From contig JAFEBU010000038.1 of NCBI GenBank assembly GCA_018242505.1, positions 62,001-126,000 of the forward strand: 64,000 nt of DNA, read 5' to 3'. Under the pieces are notes generated by a model. That model was not told the DNA's origin, did not search any database, and saw only the letters and a list, made by a program, of their open reading frames with translations. Both the position numbers and the translations under genes were made by a program. Origin of the DNA: Pseudomonadota bacterium. Its GTDB lineage: Bacteria; Pseudomonadota; Alphaproteobacteria; Reyranellales; Reyranellaceae. Below are positions 8,136-16,149 of this stretch, in pieces. Each line of letters starts with the position of its first letter. Position 1 is the first letter of the stretch.

Positions 8136-9158
8136 ATGGCTTACCATCAATTGCGCATTGCCAAGATTATCCAGGAGACCCCCGATGCGCGGTCTTTCGT
8201 CCTCGATGTCCCGGCCGACCTTGCCGACAAGTTCAAATACCGCGCCGGCCAGTTCCTGACCTTCCGTGTGCCGCACGACGACGGCGCCTTCAATCGCTGC
8301 TATTCGCTGTCGAGCGCACCCGAAACGGAAGGCCACCTCAAGGTGACGGTGAAGCGCGTCACCGGTGGCAAGGGCTCCAACTGGTTCAACGATGCACTGC
8401 GGGAGGGCGGCACGATCGACGTGTTGCCGCCCGCCGGGCGCTTCGTGCTGTCCCACGGCGATGCACCGTTGCTGCTGTTCGGCGGCGGTAGCGGCATCAC
8501 GCCCATGATGTCGCTGATCAAGAGCGCCCTGAAGTCGGGTACGCGCCGTATCCGCCTGTTCTATGCCAATCGCGACCGCCCTTCGATCATCTTCGCGGCC
8601 GAACTGGTCGCGCTATTGGGCAGCCATGCCGGACGACTCGACGTCATCCACCATGTGGACGGTGAGCAGGGCCTCACCAAGCCGGAGGAGATCCTCGAGG
8701 CCCTGAAAGGCTTCGAGGATGCCGAGAGCTATCTCTGCGGCCCCGGACCGTTCATGACCCTGGTAGAGAGCACGCTGCTGGGCGCCGGCGTGCCGCGCGA
8801 GCGCGTCCTCCTCGAGCGGTTCGAGGCCTCGGGTAACGAGGCCGTACCGGTCGAACCGCAGGAAGAAGGCGATGTGATCCCGAGCGAGATCACGCTCCAC
8901 TTCGAGAACAAGGTCCACAAGATCCCCTACCGGAAAGGTCTGACCGTGCTGGAGGCCGCACGCGCCGCCGGGCTGAACCCGCTCTCCTCCTGCGAGGAGG
9001 GCTTCTGCGCCTCCTGCGCGGCCAAGCGGATCAAGGGCAAGATCGTGCTGGCCAAGAACGACATCTATACACCGGACGATCTCGCCAACAACTGGATCCT
9101 GACCTGCCAGGCCCATTGCTTCGGGCCGGAGGTCGAGATCACCTACGACGTGGTGTGA
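8136..9158 (+). CDS. FAD/NAD(P) oxidoreductase with C-terminal plant-type [2Fe-2S] domain
   Basis: An electron-transfer protein of the PaaE/KshB type. The FAD site is RCYSLSSAP (R54-S57), the NAD(P) site is GGGSGITPMMS (about 109-119), and the C-terminal ferredoxin domain carries CEEGFCASC plus a distal Cys (ILTCQ), i.e. Cx4Cx2C...C. The 340-residue length is normal for this class. Such reductases feed electrons from NAD(P)H to diiron or Rieske oxygenases. Its position between two diiron paralogs suggests they are its partners. ATG 8136 was chosen over GTG 8118 because the protein begins normally there. Confidence 0.9.
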   Translation: MAYHQLRIAKIIQETPDARSFVLDVPADLADKFKYRAGQFLTFRVPHDDGAFNRCYSLSSAPETEGHLKVTVKRVTGGKGSNWFNDALREGGTIDVLPPAGRFVLSHGDAPLLLFGGGSGITPMMSLIKSALKSGTRRIRLFYANRDRPSIIFAAELVALLGSHAGRLDVIHHVDGEQGLTKPEEILEALKGFEDAESYLCGPGPFMTLVESTLLGAGVPRERVLLERFEASGNEAVPVEPQEEGDVIPSEITLHFENKVHKIPYRKGLTVLEAARAAGLNPLSSCEEGFCASCAAKRIKGKIVLAKNDIYTPDDLANNWILTCQAHCFGPEVEITYDVV

Positions 9159-9171
9159 AGCGGAGGCGGCG

Positions 9172-9480
9172 ATGGGACGATCCACGGTCATGCGTCTCTG
9201 TCTTCTCGCCGCGACCGCTTCCCTGGCCACCGGATGCACCACCTACTGCAGCGCCACCGACGCGAAGCTCTCCCAATTGCGGCGGGGCATGACCTATGCG
9301 GAGGCGGCCGAGGTGATGGGGTGCAACGGTTGGCAGATGTCGCGCGCCAAAGATGACACTGGCGACGTCGCGACGGTCGAATGGGACGGGCCCGGCTCTC
9401 GCCTGGCGCCGCGGACGCAATTGGATTTCCGGAACGGACGGCTGCTTTCCTTCACAACAGGGCGGCGGTTCGGACTTTGA
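9172..9480 (+). CDS. Small lipoprotein, SmpA/BamE-like pattern
   Basis: 102 residues with a lipoprotein signal peptide (MRLCLLAATASLATGC; lipobox LATGC). The following LRRGMTYAEAAEVMG resembles the short helix-turn motif of SmpA/OmlA (BamE-like) domains, in which a small protein monitors or supports the outer membrane. It is too short and divergent to be BamE itself with confidence. GGAGG lies 5 bases before ATG 9172. The gene follows the reductase by 13 bases and precedes the DUF1275 gene by 3. Confidence 0.6.
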   Translation: MGRSTVMRLCLLAATASLATGCTTYCSATDAKLSQLRRGMTYAEAAEVMGCNGWQMSRAKDDTGDVATVEWDGPGSRLAPRTQLDFRNGRLLSFTTGRRFGL

Positions 9481-9483
9481 GCG

Positions 9484-10104
9484 GTGAGCCGCCCTGCCAT
9501 CCAGGCCGTGGTGCTCGCCCTCGTTGCCGGAATTGCCGATGCGGTGGGCTATCTCGACATGGGCGGCGTCTTCGCCGCCAACATGACGGGAAACACGGTG
9601 CTGGCGGGCATCGCTGCCGCGGGGCGAAGCTACCAGCAGGCATGGCACCACCTTGCGCCGCTGGCCGCCTTCTTTGCCGGCGCCATGCTGTCGCGCCTGC
9701 TGCTGCGGCTCGGCGGTCGGCCGACGATGGCTTTATTCGCCGAAGCCATGTTGATGGCCGGACTTGGCTTCCTGCCGATCGGACCTGAGCCCCGGGTGCT
9801 GATCCTCGCGGTCGCGATGGGCCTGCAGGCCTCCGCCATTACCCAGTTCGAAGGTGTCTCCCTCAGCACTGTCGTCGTGACGAGCACGCTCGCGCGCTCA
9901 GCCGATGCGCTGGTCGACCGGCTGGTCGGCAATCGCCGAAAGCCGGCCTTGCCCCCGGTCGCGCTTCCGTGGCTGCTGGCCTTGACCTGGACCGCCTATC
10001 TGGTCGGCGCCCTGGCCGGCGCATGGCTGGTGACGCTCATCGCCTGGCCGCTGCTCGTGCCGGCGGCGTTGATCGCGCTGCTGCTGCCGGGACGACGGCG
10101 CTGA
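9484..10104 (+). CDS. DUF1275 (YoaK-like) membrane protein
   Basis: 206 residues with about six hydrophobic helices. The family signature AGIADAVGYLDMGGVFAANM followed by TGNTV is present near the N-terminus, and MGLQASAITQFEGVSLST matches the mid-region. DUF1275 proteins are inner-membrane proteins without established biochemistry. Start GTG 9484, 3 bases after the lipoprotein stop, implies co-transcription. Confidence 0.88.
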   Translation: MSRPAIQAVVLALVAGIADAVGYLDMGGVFAANMTGNTVLAGIAAAGRSYQQAWHHLAPLAAFFAGAMLSRLLLRLGGRPTMALFAEAMLMAGLGFLPIGPEPRVLILAVAMGLQASAITQFEGVSLSTVVVTSTLARSADALVDRLVGNRRKPALPPVALPWLLALTWTAYLVGALAGAWLVTLIAWPLLVPAALIALLLPGRRR

Positions 10105-10189
10105 CGGCGAATGACGGATCAGGCAGAGAATTCAGAGAATTCGCGGTCCCAACCCGCACAAGGGCCGAGCGACGCGGGAGCACGGCCGC

Positions 10190-11278
10190 TCACTCGGCGG
10201 CGATCGTCCGATCGACGAACATCTTCTTGTCGAAGTCGTCGGCGACGCGACCATCATTGGCGAGCTGCTCGGTGACATCGACCTTGGCGTAGTCCATCAC
10301 GCCCATCTCGGCGAAGGCCTTCTGCACCCGCTCGCCCCACAGGCCGATATCCTTCACCGTGGGCACGACCCGGCTGAACAGCCGGCCGCGGAAGGAATTC
10401 ATCTGCTTGGAATTGTAGTGGATGTCGTCCAGGACCTTGGCCGGCAGGCCGAGTCGTTCCCACACTTCCGCCTGGTTGAAGCGATCTCGCATGAAGAGCA
10501 GCGCCTCGACCACGAATTCCTCGCGCTCATCGCGCTCGGCGTCGGAGAGCTCAGGATAGTACTCGCGCAACGCGAGCCGCCCGAACGAGACGTGACGGGC
10601 CTCATCCTGCATTACATAGGCGTTCACCGCACCGGCCAGCGTGTTGCCGGACTTGTCGCGGATCGACTGGAAGGCGGCGAGTGCAAGGCCCTCGATCAGC
10701 ACCTGCATGCCGAGATAGGTCATATCCCACCGCCGGTCGGTCAGCGTCTGCTCGAGGAGCGTCTGCAGCGCCTTGTTGATCGGATAGGCGAGCTGGAACT
10801 TTTCGTGCAGCAGGCGCTTGTAGGCCTCGACATGACGCGCTTCGTCCATCACCTGGGTCGCGGCATAGAACTTGGCATTCATGTCGGGCACGGTGGCGAC
10901 GATCTTGGAGGTCGCAATCAGGGCGCCCTGCTCGCCATGCATGAACTGACTGATCGAGTTGGCCTGCAGATGTCGGCGCAGCCAGGATCTCTCCTTGTCC
11001 GTCATCTTGCGCCAGTAATCCGTGTCGTAGATCGAGATCGCCTCGTCCTTCAACTCCATCGGATTGTCGGGATTGAGCTCGAGCGACCAGTCGAGCCGTG
11101 TGCTTGCATCCCACTGCTGCTTCTTGCCCTTGTCGTAGAGTTCCAGCAGCGCTGCGGAGCCGTCGTCATATTCCCAGTTGAACTGGATCTCGGTGGCGCC
11201 GTCGAACTTCCAGTCGGTGATCTCGACCGGCAGGGAATAGATGCGCTGCGTGCCCTTCTTGCCTTCGCTGACGCCCAC
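10190..11278 (-). CDS. Ferritin-like diiron protein B (paralog of A)
   Basis: 362 residues from GTG 11278, which has GAGGAGGAA five bases upstream; a longer ATG frame to 11326 would place this site inside the gene. It is closely similar to diiron protein A throughout and without gaps in the N-terminal half. It has the same two half-sites: E116-x28-DEARH (145-149) and E196-x28-DEARH (225-229). Divergence is concentrated in the residues after NPM and in the last 100 residues, suggesting different substrates or partners. Likely a second oxygenase or oxidase component sharing the reductase at 8136-9158. Confidence 0.75.
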   Translation of the reverse strand: MGVSEGKKGTQRIYSLPVEITDWKFDGATEIQFNWEYDDGSAALLELYDKGKKQQWDASTRLDWSLELNPDNPMELKDEAISIYDTDYWRKMTDKERSWLRRHLQANSISQFMHGEQGALIATSKIVATVPDMNAKFYAATQVMDEARHVEAYKRLLHEKFQLAYPINKALQTLLEQTLTDRRWDMTYLGMQVLIEGLALAAFQSIRDKSGNTLAGAVNAYVMQDEARHVSFGRLALREYYPELSDAERDEREEFVVEALLFMRDRFNQAEVWERLGLPAKVLDDIHYNSKQMNSFRGRLFSRVVPTVKDIGLWGERVQKAFAEMGVMDYAKVDVTEQLANDGRVADDFDKKMFVDRTIAAE

Positions 11279-11356
11279 GGGTTCCTCCTCGGCCAGTTCG
11301 TGGCAAAAGGATGACGGGCCCGTCATCGCGTGGCAAGGGCCACTTGGCCTGCGAAC

Positions 11357-12073
11357 TCAGGGTTGAAGCCGATAGCCGCCGCGATCGGTCACCAGGATGG
11401 TGGCATTGGCAGGATCCTTTTCGATCTTCTGCCTGAGCCGATAGATGTGAGTCTCGAGCGTATGCGTGGTAACGCCGGCATTGTAGCCCCACACCTCGTT
11501 CAGCAGCACGTCGCGCGCCACCGCCCGGTCGCCGGCGCGGAACAGGAATTTCAGGATCGAGGCTTCCTTGTCGGTCAGGCGGATCTTCCGCTTGCCGCCC
11601 TTCTCCACCAGCATCTTCCCGGCAGGATGGAACTCGTAGGGGCCGATCGTCATGATCGCATCCTCGCTGCGCTCGTGCTGGCGCAGATGGGCGCGCAGGC
11701 GTGCAAGCAGGACGTTGATGCGGAACGGCTTGGTGACATAGTCGTTGGCGCCCGACTCCAAACCAAGGATGGTGTCGGCGTCGGAATCGGCCGCGGTCAA
11801 CATGATGACCGGCGCACGCACCCCCTGCCGACGCATCAGCTTGCAGAGCTCGCGGCCGTCCATATCGGGCAGTCCGATATCGAGCAGGACAGCGTCGTAG
11901 TGCGCGAGCTTGGCCTTTTCGAGTCCTTCGGCCGCCGTGCCTACCTGGATGGTGGTGAAGCCGTCGTAGAGATCGAGCTGTTCGGCGAGCACCGTGCGCA
12001 ATGCCTGATCGTCATCGACCAGCAGGATTTTCTTACCGCGGTTATTGGCCGAGATACTGGTAGCGTGGTCCAT
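11357..12073 (-). CDS. Orphan OmpR-family response regulator
   Basis: 238 residues: a receiver domain (acidic pair D20/D21, phospho-acceptor D65 in LLDIGLPD, conserved K in VTKPF around 115) and a C-terminal winged helix ending in THTLETHIYRLRQKIE and DRGGYRL. No histidine kinase is adjacent. ATG 12073 was chosen because the preceding 22 in-frame codons do not resemble receiver sequence. It lies just upstream of diiron protein B on the same strand (78 bases apart), so it may regulate or be co-transcribed with it; this is inference. Confidence 0.88.
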   Translation of the reverse strand: MDHATSISANNRGKKILLVDDDQALRTVLAEQLDLYDGFTTIQVGTAAEGLEKAKLAHYDAVLLDIGLPDMDGRELCKLMRRQGVRAPVIMLTAADSDADTILGLESGANDYVTKPFRINVLLARLRAHLRQHERSEDAIMTIGPYEFHPAGKMLVEKGGKRKIRLTDKEASILKFLFRAGDRAVARDVLLNEVWGYNAGVTTHTLETHIYRLRQKIEKDPANATILVTDRGGYRLQP

Positions 12074-12189
12074 GTTCGACAGCTTATATCGGGCCGACCG
12101 CCCTGCAAAAGCGCCCATGTTCACAAAACTGAGCGCCACGCCCGATGCAAGCAGGCTATAGTGCTCATTATATTGATATTGTCAGGATC

Positions 12190-13356
12190 ATGAGTCCGGC
12201 CCACGTCCAATCCCGTACTGCGGCGGCCCTCGCGGCCGTCGAACGCGCCATGGCGGAGCTGCGCCGCGGCGGTATCGTGGTGCTGCGCGACGAGGACGGC
12301 GCCAACGGCCTGGTGATCGCCGCCGAATCCTGTGGCCCCCTGGCCCTGCAGCGCCTGCAAGGCCTCGCTCAGGCGGCGCCCGTCCTGGTGACCACGCGCC
12401 GCCGGGCCGAGGCGATCGGCATGGAGATCCCGCCGCATATCGCCGGTGGCATGGGCGACACCAACAAGCCCATCACACTCGATCTGCCGGCCGGGGTGCC
12501 GGTCGACATCATCCTGCGGCCACACGAGCAGGGACCGGAGGCGGCCCGGCATATTGCCCTGCGTCACCTTTCTCGACCGATAGCAAGCCATGCGCCGCGC
12601 ATCGCCGAGACTGCGATCGAGATTGCCAAGCTCGCCCGTCTGTTGCCGGCCGTAGTGGTAGGCCCGCTGACGCGCGACACAGGCAACAAGCGGCGCGACT
12701 GGGCGCGCGATCAGGATCTGGTCTATGCCGAAGCGGGCGACGTGCTTGCCTATGAAGAGACCGCCTCGCGCAACCTGCAGCAGGTGGCGCAGGCCAACGT
12801 GCCCCTCGAAGGAGCGGAAAATGCCCGCATCCTTGCCTGGCGGCCGAGCGATGGCGGCAAGGAGCATCTCGCGATCGTGGTCGGCGAGATCGATCCCACC
12901 GAGCCGGTGCTGATCCGACTTCATTCGGAGTGCTTCACTGGCGACCTCCTGGGCTCGCTACGTTGCGACTGCGGCGAGCAGCTCCGCGGTGCGATCACGC
13001 AGCTCGCCAAGGAGGGCTCGGGCGTGCTGCTCTACCTCGCGCAGGAAGGCCGTGGCATCGGGCTGGTGAACAAGCTGCGCGCCTATGAACTGCAGGACGA
13101 TGGCTTCGACACGATCGATGCCAACGAGCAGCTGGGCTTCGACGCCGATGAGCGCATCTATGCCCCCGCAGCCACCATGCTGGCTCGCATGGGCATCAAG
13201 CGGGTGCGGTTGATGACCAACAATCCGCAAAAGATCGCCCAGCTCGCCCGTCACGGCATCGAGGTCGTCGAGCGGGTGGCCCACGCTTTCCCGGCGAACG
13301 GTCACAACGAGAATTATCTCCGGACCAAGGCCGAACGGGCAGGCCATCTGCTCTAG
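12190..13356 (+). CDS. ribA: GTP cyclohydrolase II with degenerate DHBP-synthase-like N-terminal domain
   Basis: 388 residues. The C-terminal half is an intact GTP cyclohydrolase II: zinc ligands in SECFTGDLLGSLRCDCGEQL, catalytic region YLAQEGRGIGLVNKLRAYEL, and MTNNPQK. It makes the first riboflavin intermediate from GTP. The N-terminal half follows the RibB fold (GGIVVLRDEDGANGLVIAAE), but the acidic E-G-D metal/substrate motif of active DHBP synthase is replaced by NGL, so that activity is probably lost. ATG 12190 was chosen over upstream ATG 12145, with a CAGG element in front. Confidence 0.88.
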   Translation: MSPAHVQSRTAAALAAVERAMAELRRGGIVVLRDEDGANGLVIAAESCGPLALQRLQGLAQAAPVLVTTRRRAEAIGMEIPPHIAGGMGDTNKPITLDLPAGVPVDIILRPHEQGPEAARHIALRHLSRPIASHAPRIAETAIEIAKLARLLPAVVVGPLTRDTGNKRRDWARDQDLVYAEAGDVLAYEETASRNLQQVAQANVPLEGAENARILAWRPSDGGKEHLAIVVGEIDPTEPVLIRLHSECFTGDLLGSLRCDCGEQLRGAITQLAKEGSGVLLYLAQEGRGIGLVNKLRAYELQDDGFDTIDANEQLGFDADERIYAPAATMLARMGIKRVRLMTNNPQKIAQLARHGIEVVERVAHAFPANGHNENYLRTKAERAGHLL

Positions 13357-13357
13357 C

Positions 13358-13417
13358 CGCCGCTGCGGCCAATTGAGCAAGGCCGCGCAGGGCGAAAACG
13401 AAGGGAGTCGACAGGTT
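13358..13417 (+). repeat. 60-bp leader repeat, copy 1
   Basis: Identical to 14778-14837 over 60 bases, offset 1420. It begins at the end of ribA and precedes the first binding-protein gene. It contains an imperfect stem (CTGCGGCC with GGCCGCGCAG, two-base bulge). It is part of the tandem duplication that produced the two binding proteins. Confidence 0.9.
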
Positions 13418-13485
13418 CCCTCGGCGCTCCATCCTCAGCACAATCGCATCATACGATCTGCATCAGGCACGACGGGAGGATATGG

Positions 13486-14706
13486 ATGTCGAAGATCAAT
13501 CGCCGCACGTTCGCAACTGCAAGCGCGGCGCTCGTCTTTGCCCCGTACATCGCTCGCGCCGACAAGAAGTACGATCCCGGCGTCACCGACAAGGAGATCA
13601 AGCTCGGCCATACCAACCCCTATTCGGGGCCACCCTCGGCCTACGGCACGATCGGCAAGGCGATCGGCGCCTACTGGCAGATGGTCAACGACAAGGGCGG
13701 CATCAACGGGCGCAAGGTCAACTTCATCACCTACGATGACGGCTACAGCCCGCCAAAGACAGTGGAGATGGTGCGCAAGCTGGTCGAGAACGATCAGGTC
13801 TTCGCGATCTACCAGCTGCTCGGCACGCCCACCAACACCGTGGTGCAGAAGTACCTGAACCAGAAGAAGGTGCCGCAGCTCTTCGTTGCCACCGGCGCCT
13901 CGAAGTGGGGCGACCCCAAGCACTTCCCCTGGACCATGGGCTGGCAGCCGGACTACGCGACCGAGGCTGCGATCTACGCCAAGCACATCATGGCAAACCA
14001 CCCGAATGCAAAGGTGGCGGTGCTCTATCAGAACGACGATTCCGGGAAGGACTATCTCAACGGCTTCCTCGCCGGCTTCGGCAAGGACAAGGACAAGTTC
14101 CTGGTCAAGACAGTGAGCTACGAGATCACCGACCCGACGGTCGACAGCCAGATCATCCAGCTCAAGGATTCCGGCGCCGACGTCTTCTTCATTCATGCGA
14201 CGCCGAAAGCGGCGGCGCAGGCGATCCGCAAGGCTGCCGATATCGGCTGGAAGCCGGTGAGGTATCTCGTCAATGTCGCGGCCTCGGTCGCCGCTGTGTT
14301 GCAACCGGCGGGATTCGACAACTCCAAGGGCATCATCACTGCCGAGTACCTGAAGGACGCGACCGATCCGCAATGGGCCAGCTATCCTGATTTCAAGGAA
14401 TGGCAAGCCTGGATGAAGAAGTATCTACCCGACGCCAATCCCGCCGATTCGGGGAATGTCTACGGTTATGCCGTCTCGGCGACGATGCAGGACTGCCTGA
14501 CACGCTGTGGCGATGACCTGACCCGGGCAAACCTGATGAAACAGGCCGCCAGCATGCACAACCTTGAAGTGCCGATGCTGCTGCCCGGCATCAAGATCAA
14601 CACCAGTCCGACCGATTTCTATCCTATCCAGGCCGTCCGACTCGCGAAGTTCGACGGCGAGAAGTGGGCCCTGTTCGGCGACGTTCTGTCGAACGAGAGC
14701 AGCTAG
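13486..14706 (+). CDS. Tat-exported ABC transporter substrate-binding protein (amide/branched-chain amino acid type), copy 1
   Basis: A 406-residue periplasmic binding protein of the Leu/Ile/Val-amide class (type I fold): IKLGHTNPYSG, INGRKVNFITYDDGY, GTPTNTVVQKYLNQKKVP, LYQNDDSGKDY. The N-terminus NRRTFATASAALVFAP has twin arginines (6-7) and ends in ARA, so a Tat signal is likely. GGGAGG precedes ATG 13486. No permease or ATPase genes are nearby, making it an orphan receptor. It is followed by a hairpin and a second, very similar gene. Confidence 0.9.
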   Translation: MSKINRRTFATASAALVFAPYIARADKKYDPGVTDKEIKLGHTNPYSGPPSAYGTIGKAIGAYWQMVNDKGGINGRKVNFITYDDGYSPPKTVEMVRKLVENDQVFAIYQLLGTPTNTVVQKYLNQKKVPQLFVATGASKWGDPKHFPWTMGWQPDYATEAAIYAKHIMANHPNAKVAVLYQNDDSGKDYLNGFLAGFGKDKDKFLVKTVSYEITDPTVDSQIIQLKDSGADVFFIHATPKAAAQAIRKAADIGWKPVRYLVNVAASVAAVLQPAGFDNSKGIITAEYLKDATDPQWASYPDFKEWQAWMKKYLPDANPADSGNVYGYAVSATMQDCLTRCGDDLTRANLMKQAASMHNLEVPMLLPGIKINTSPTDFYPIQAVRLAKFDGEKWALFGDVLSNESS

Positions 14707-14757
14707 GGGCGGCTAGCGCAGACGTCCGCCGGCGCCGACCGGCACGAGGCGACACAT

Positions 14758-14778
14758 GACCGCGCCCGGGGCGCGGTC
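14758..14778 (+). terminator. Hairpin terminator candidate after binding protein copy 1
   Basis: Perfect inverted repeat GACCGCGCC-CGG-GGCGCGGTC (9-bp stem, 3-base loop) in the gap between the two binding-protein genes. There is no T-run. It ends exactly where the repeated 60-bp leader begins. Confidence 0.6.
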
Positions 14779-14837
14779 GCCGCTGCGGCCAATTGAGCAA
14801 GGCCGCGCAGGGCGAAAACGAAGGGAGTCGACAGGTT
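14778..14837 (+). repeat. 60-bp leader repeat, copy 2
   Basis: Exact copy of 13358-13417, upstream of the second binding-protein gene. The sequence between this block and the start codon diverges visibly, while the block itself does not. Confidence 0.9.
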
Positions 14838-14906
14838 TCTTCGACGCTCCTTCCTCAGCACAATCGGCCTCACGATCTTGCACAAAGCACGACGGGAGGA
14901 CATGAA

Positions 14907-16139
14907 ATGTCGAAGATCAATCGCCGAACGTTCGCCACCGCAAGCGCGGCGCTCGTCTTTGCCCCGTACATCGCGCGCGCCGACAAGAAGTACGATCCCG
15001 GCGTCACCGACAAGGAGATCAAGCTCGGCCACACCAACCCCTACTCTGGCCCGCTCTCGGCCTACGGCACGATCGGCAAGGCGATCGGCGCTTATTGGCA
15101 GATGGTCAACGACAAGGGCGGCATCAACGGGCGCAAGGTCAACTTCATCACCTACGATGACGGCTTCGTGCCATCGAAGACCGTCGAGATGGTGCGCAAG
15201 CTGGTCGAAGCCGACGGGGTCTTCGCGATCTACCAGCTGCTCGGCACGCCCACCAACACCGTGGTGCAGAAGTACCTGAACCAGAAGAAGGTGCCGCAGC
15301 TGTTCGTCGCCACCGGCGCCTCGAAGTGGGGCGACCCCAAGCATTTCCCCTGGACCATGGGCTGGCAGCCCGACTATGCGACCGAAGCTGCGATCTACGC
15401 CAAGCATGTGCTGGCCACGCACAAGGACAATCTCAAGGACCTGCGCATCGGCATCCTCTACCAGAACGACGATTCGGGTAAGGACTATAGCGGCGGGTTC
15501 CTGAACGGCCTTGGCAAGGAGCACGAACATCTCGTTACGGCCAAAGTGAGCTACGAGGTCACCGATCCGACGGTCGACAGCCAGATCATCGAGATCAAGA
15601 ACTCGGGCGCCAACGTGTTCTTCAATGACGGCGCTCCCAAGGCCGCCGCCCAGGCGATCCGCAAGGTGGCAGACCTCGGCTGGAAGCCGGTGCAGTATCT
15701 CGCCAACGTCTCCGCCTCGGTGGCCGCGGTCTTGAAGCCGGCCGGATTCGACAACAGCACCGGCATCATCACGGCCGCCTACCTGAAGGACGCGACCGAC
15801 CCGCAATGGGCCAATGACGCCGATTTCAAGGAATGGCAGGCGTGGATGAAGAAGTATCTGCCCGACGCCAATCCGGCCGACTCGGGCAACGTCTATGCCT
15901 ATGCCGTCTCGGCAACGATGCAGGACTGCCTGACACGCTGCGGCGACAACCTGACCCGGGCCAACCTGATGAAGCAGGCCGCCAGCATGCACAACCTCGA
16001 AGTGCCGCTGCTGCTGCCCGGCATCAAGATCAACACCAGCCCGACCGACTTCTATCCCATCCAGTCGGTGCGGCTCGCACGCTTCGACGGCGCCAAGTGG
16101 AGCCTGTTCGGCGACGTGCTGTCGCACGAGAGCAGCTAG
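14907..16139 (+). CDS. Tat-exported ABC transporter substrate-binding protein, copy 2
   Basis: 410 residues, nearly the same as copy 1 over its whole length, including the NRRTF Tat signal. It differs by a short insertion (HKDNLKDLRIG versus HPNAKVAV) and scattered substitutions around the ligand-side segments (GFVPSKT, NDGAPKA). GGGAGGA precedes ATG 14907. Tandem duplication followed by divergence suggests related but distinct ligands. The partner permease is not in this window. Confidence 0.9.
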   Translation: MSKINRRTFATASAALVFAPYIARADKKYDPGVTDKEIKLGHTNPYSGPLSAYGTIGKAIGAYWQMVNDKGGINGRKVNFITYDDGFVPSKTVEMVRKLVEADGVFAIYQLLGTPTNTVVQKYLNQKKVPQLFVATGASKWGDPKHFPWTMGWQPDYATEAAIYAKHVLATHKDNLKDLRIGILYQNDDSGKDYSGGFLNGLGKEHEHLVTAKVSYEVTDPTVDSQIIEIKNSGANVFFNDGAPKAAAQAIRKVADLGWKPVQYLANVSASVAAVLKPAGFDNSTGIITAAYLKDATDPQWANDADFKEWQAWMKKYLPDANPADSGNVYAYAVSATMQDCLTRCGDNLTRANLMKQAASMHNLEVPLLLPGIKINTSPTDFYPIQSVRLARFDGAKWSLFGDVLSHESS

Positions 16140-16149
16140 AGCCGGCGCG

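Noticed and set aside
13373..13485. Leader peptide (MSKAAQGENEG...) shared by both binding-protein leaders
   Set aside because: The frame is open in both copies, but after the identical 60 bases the sequences diverge with frame loss and there is no ribosome-binding site.
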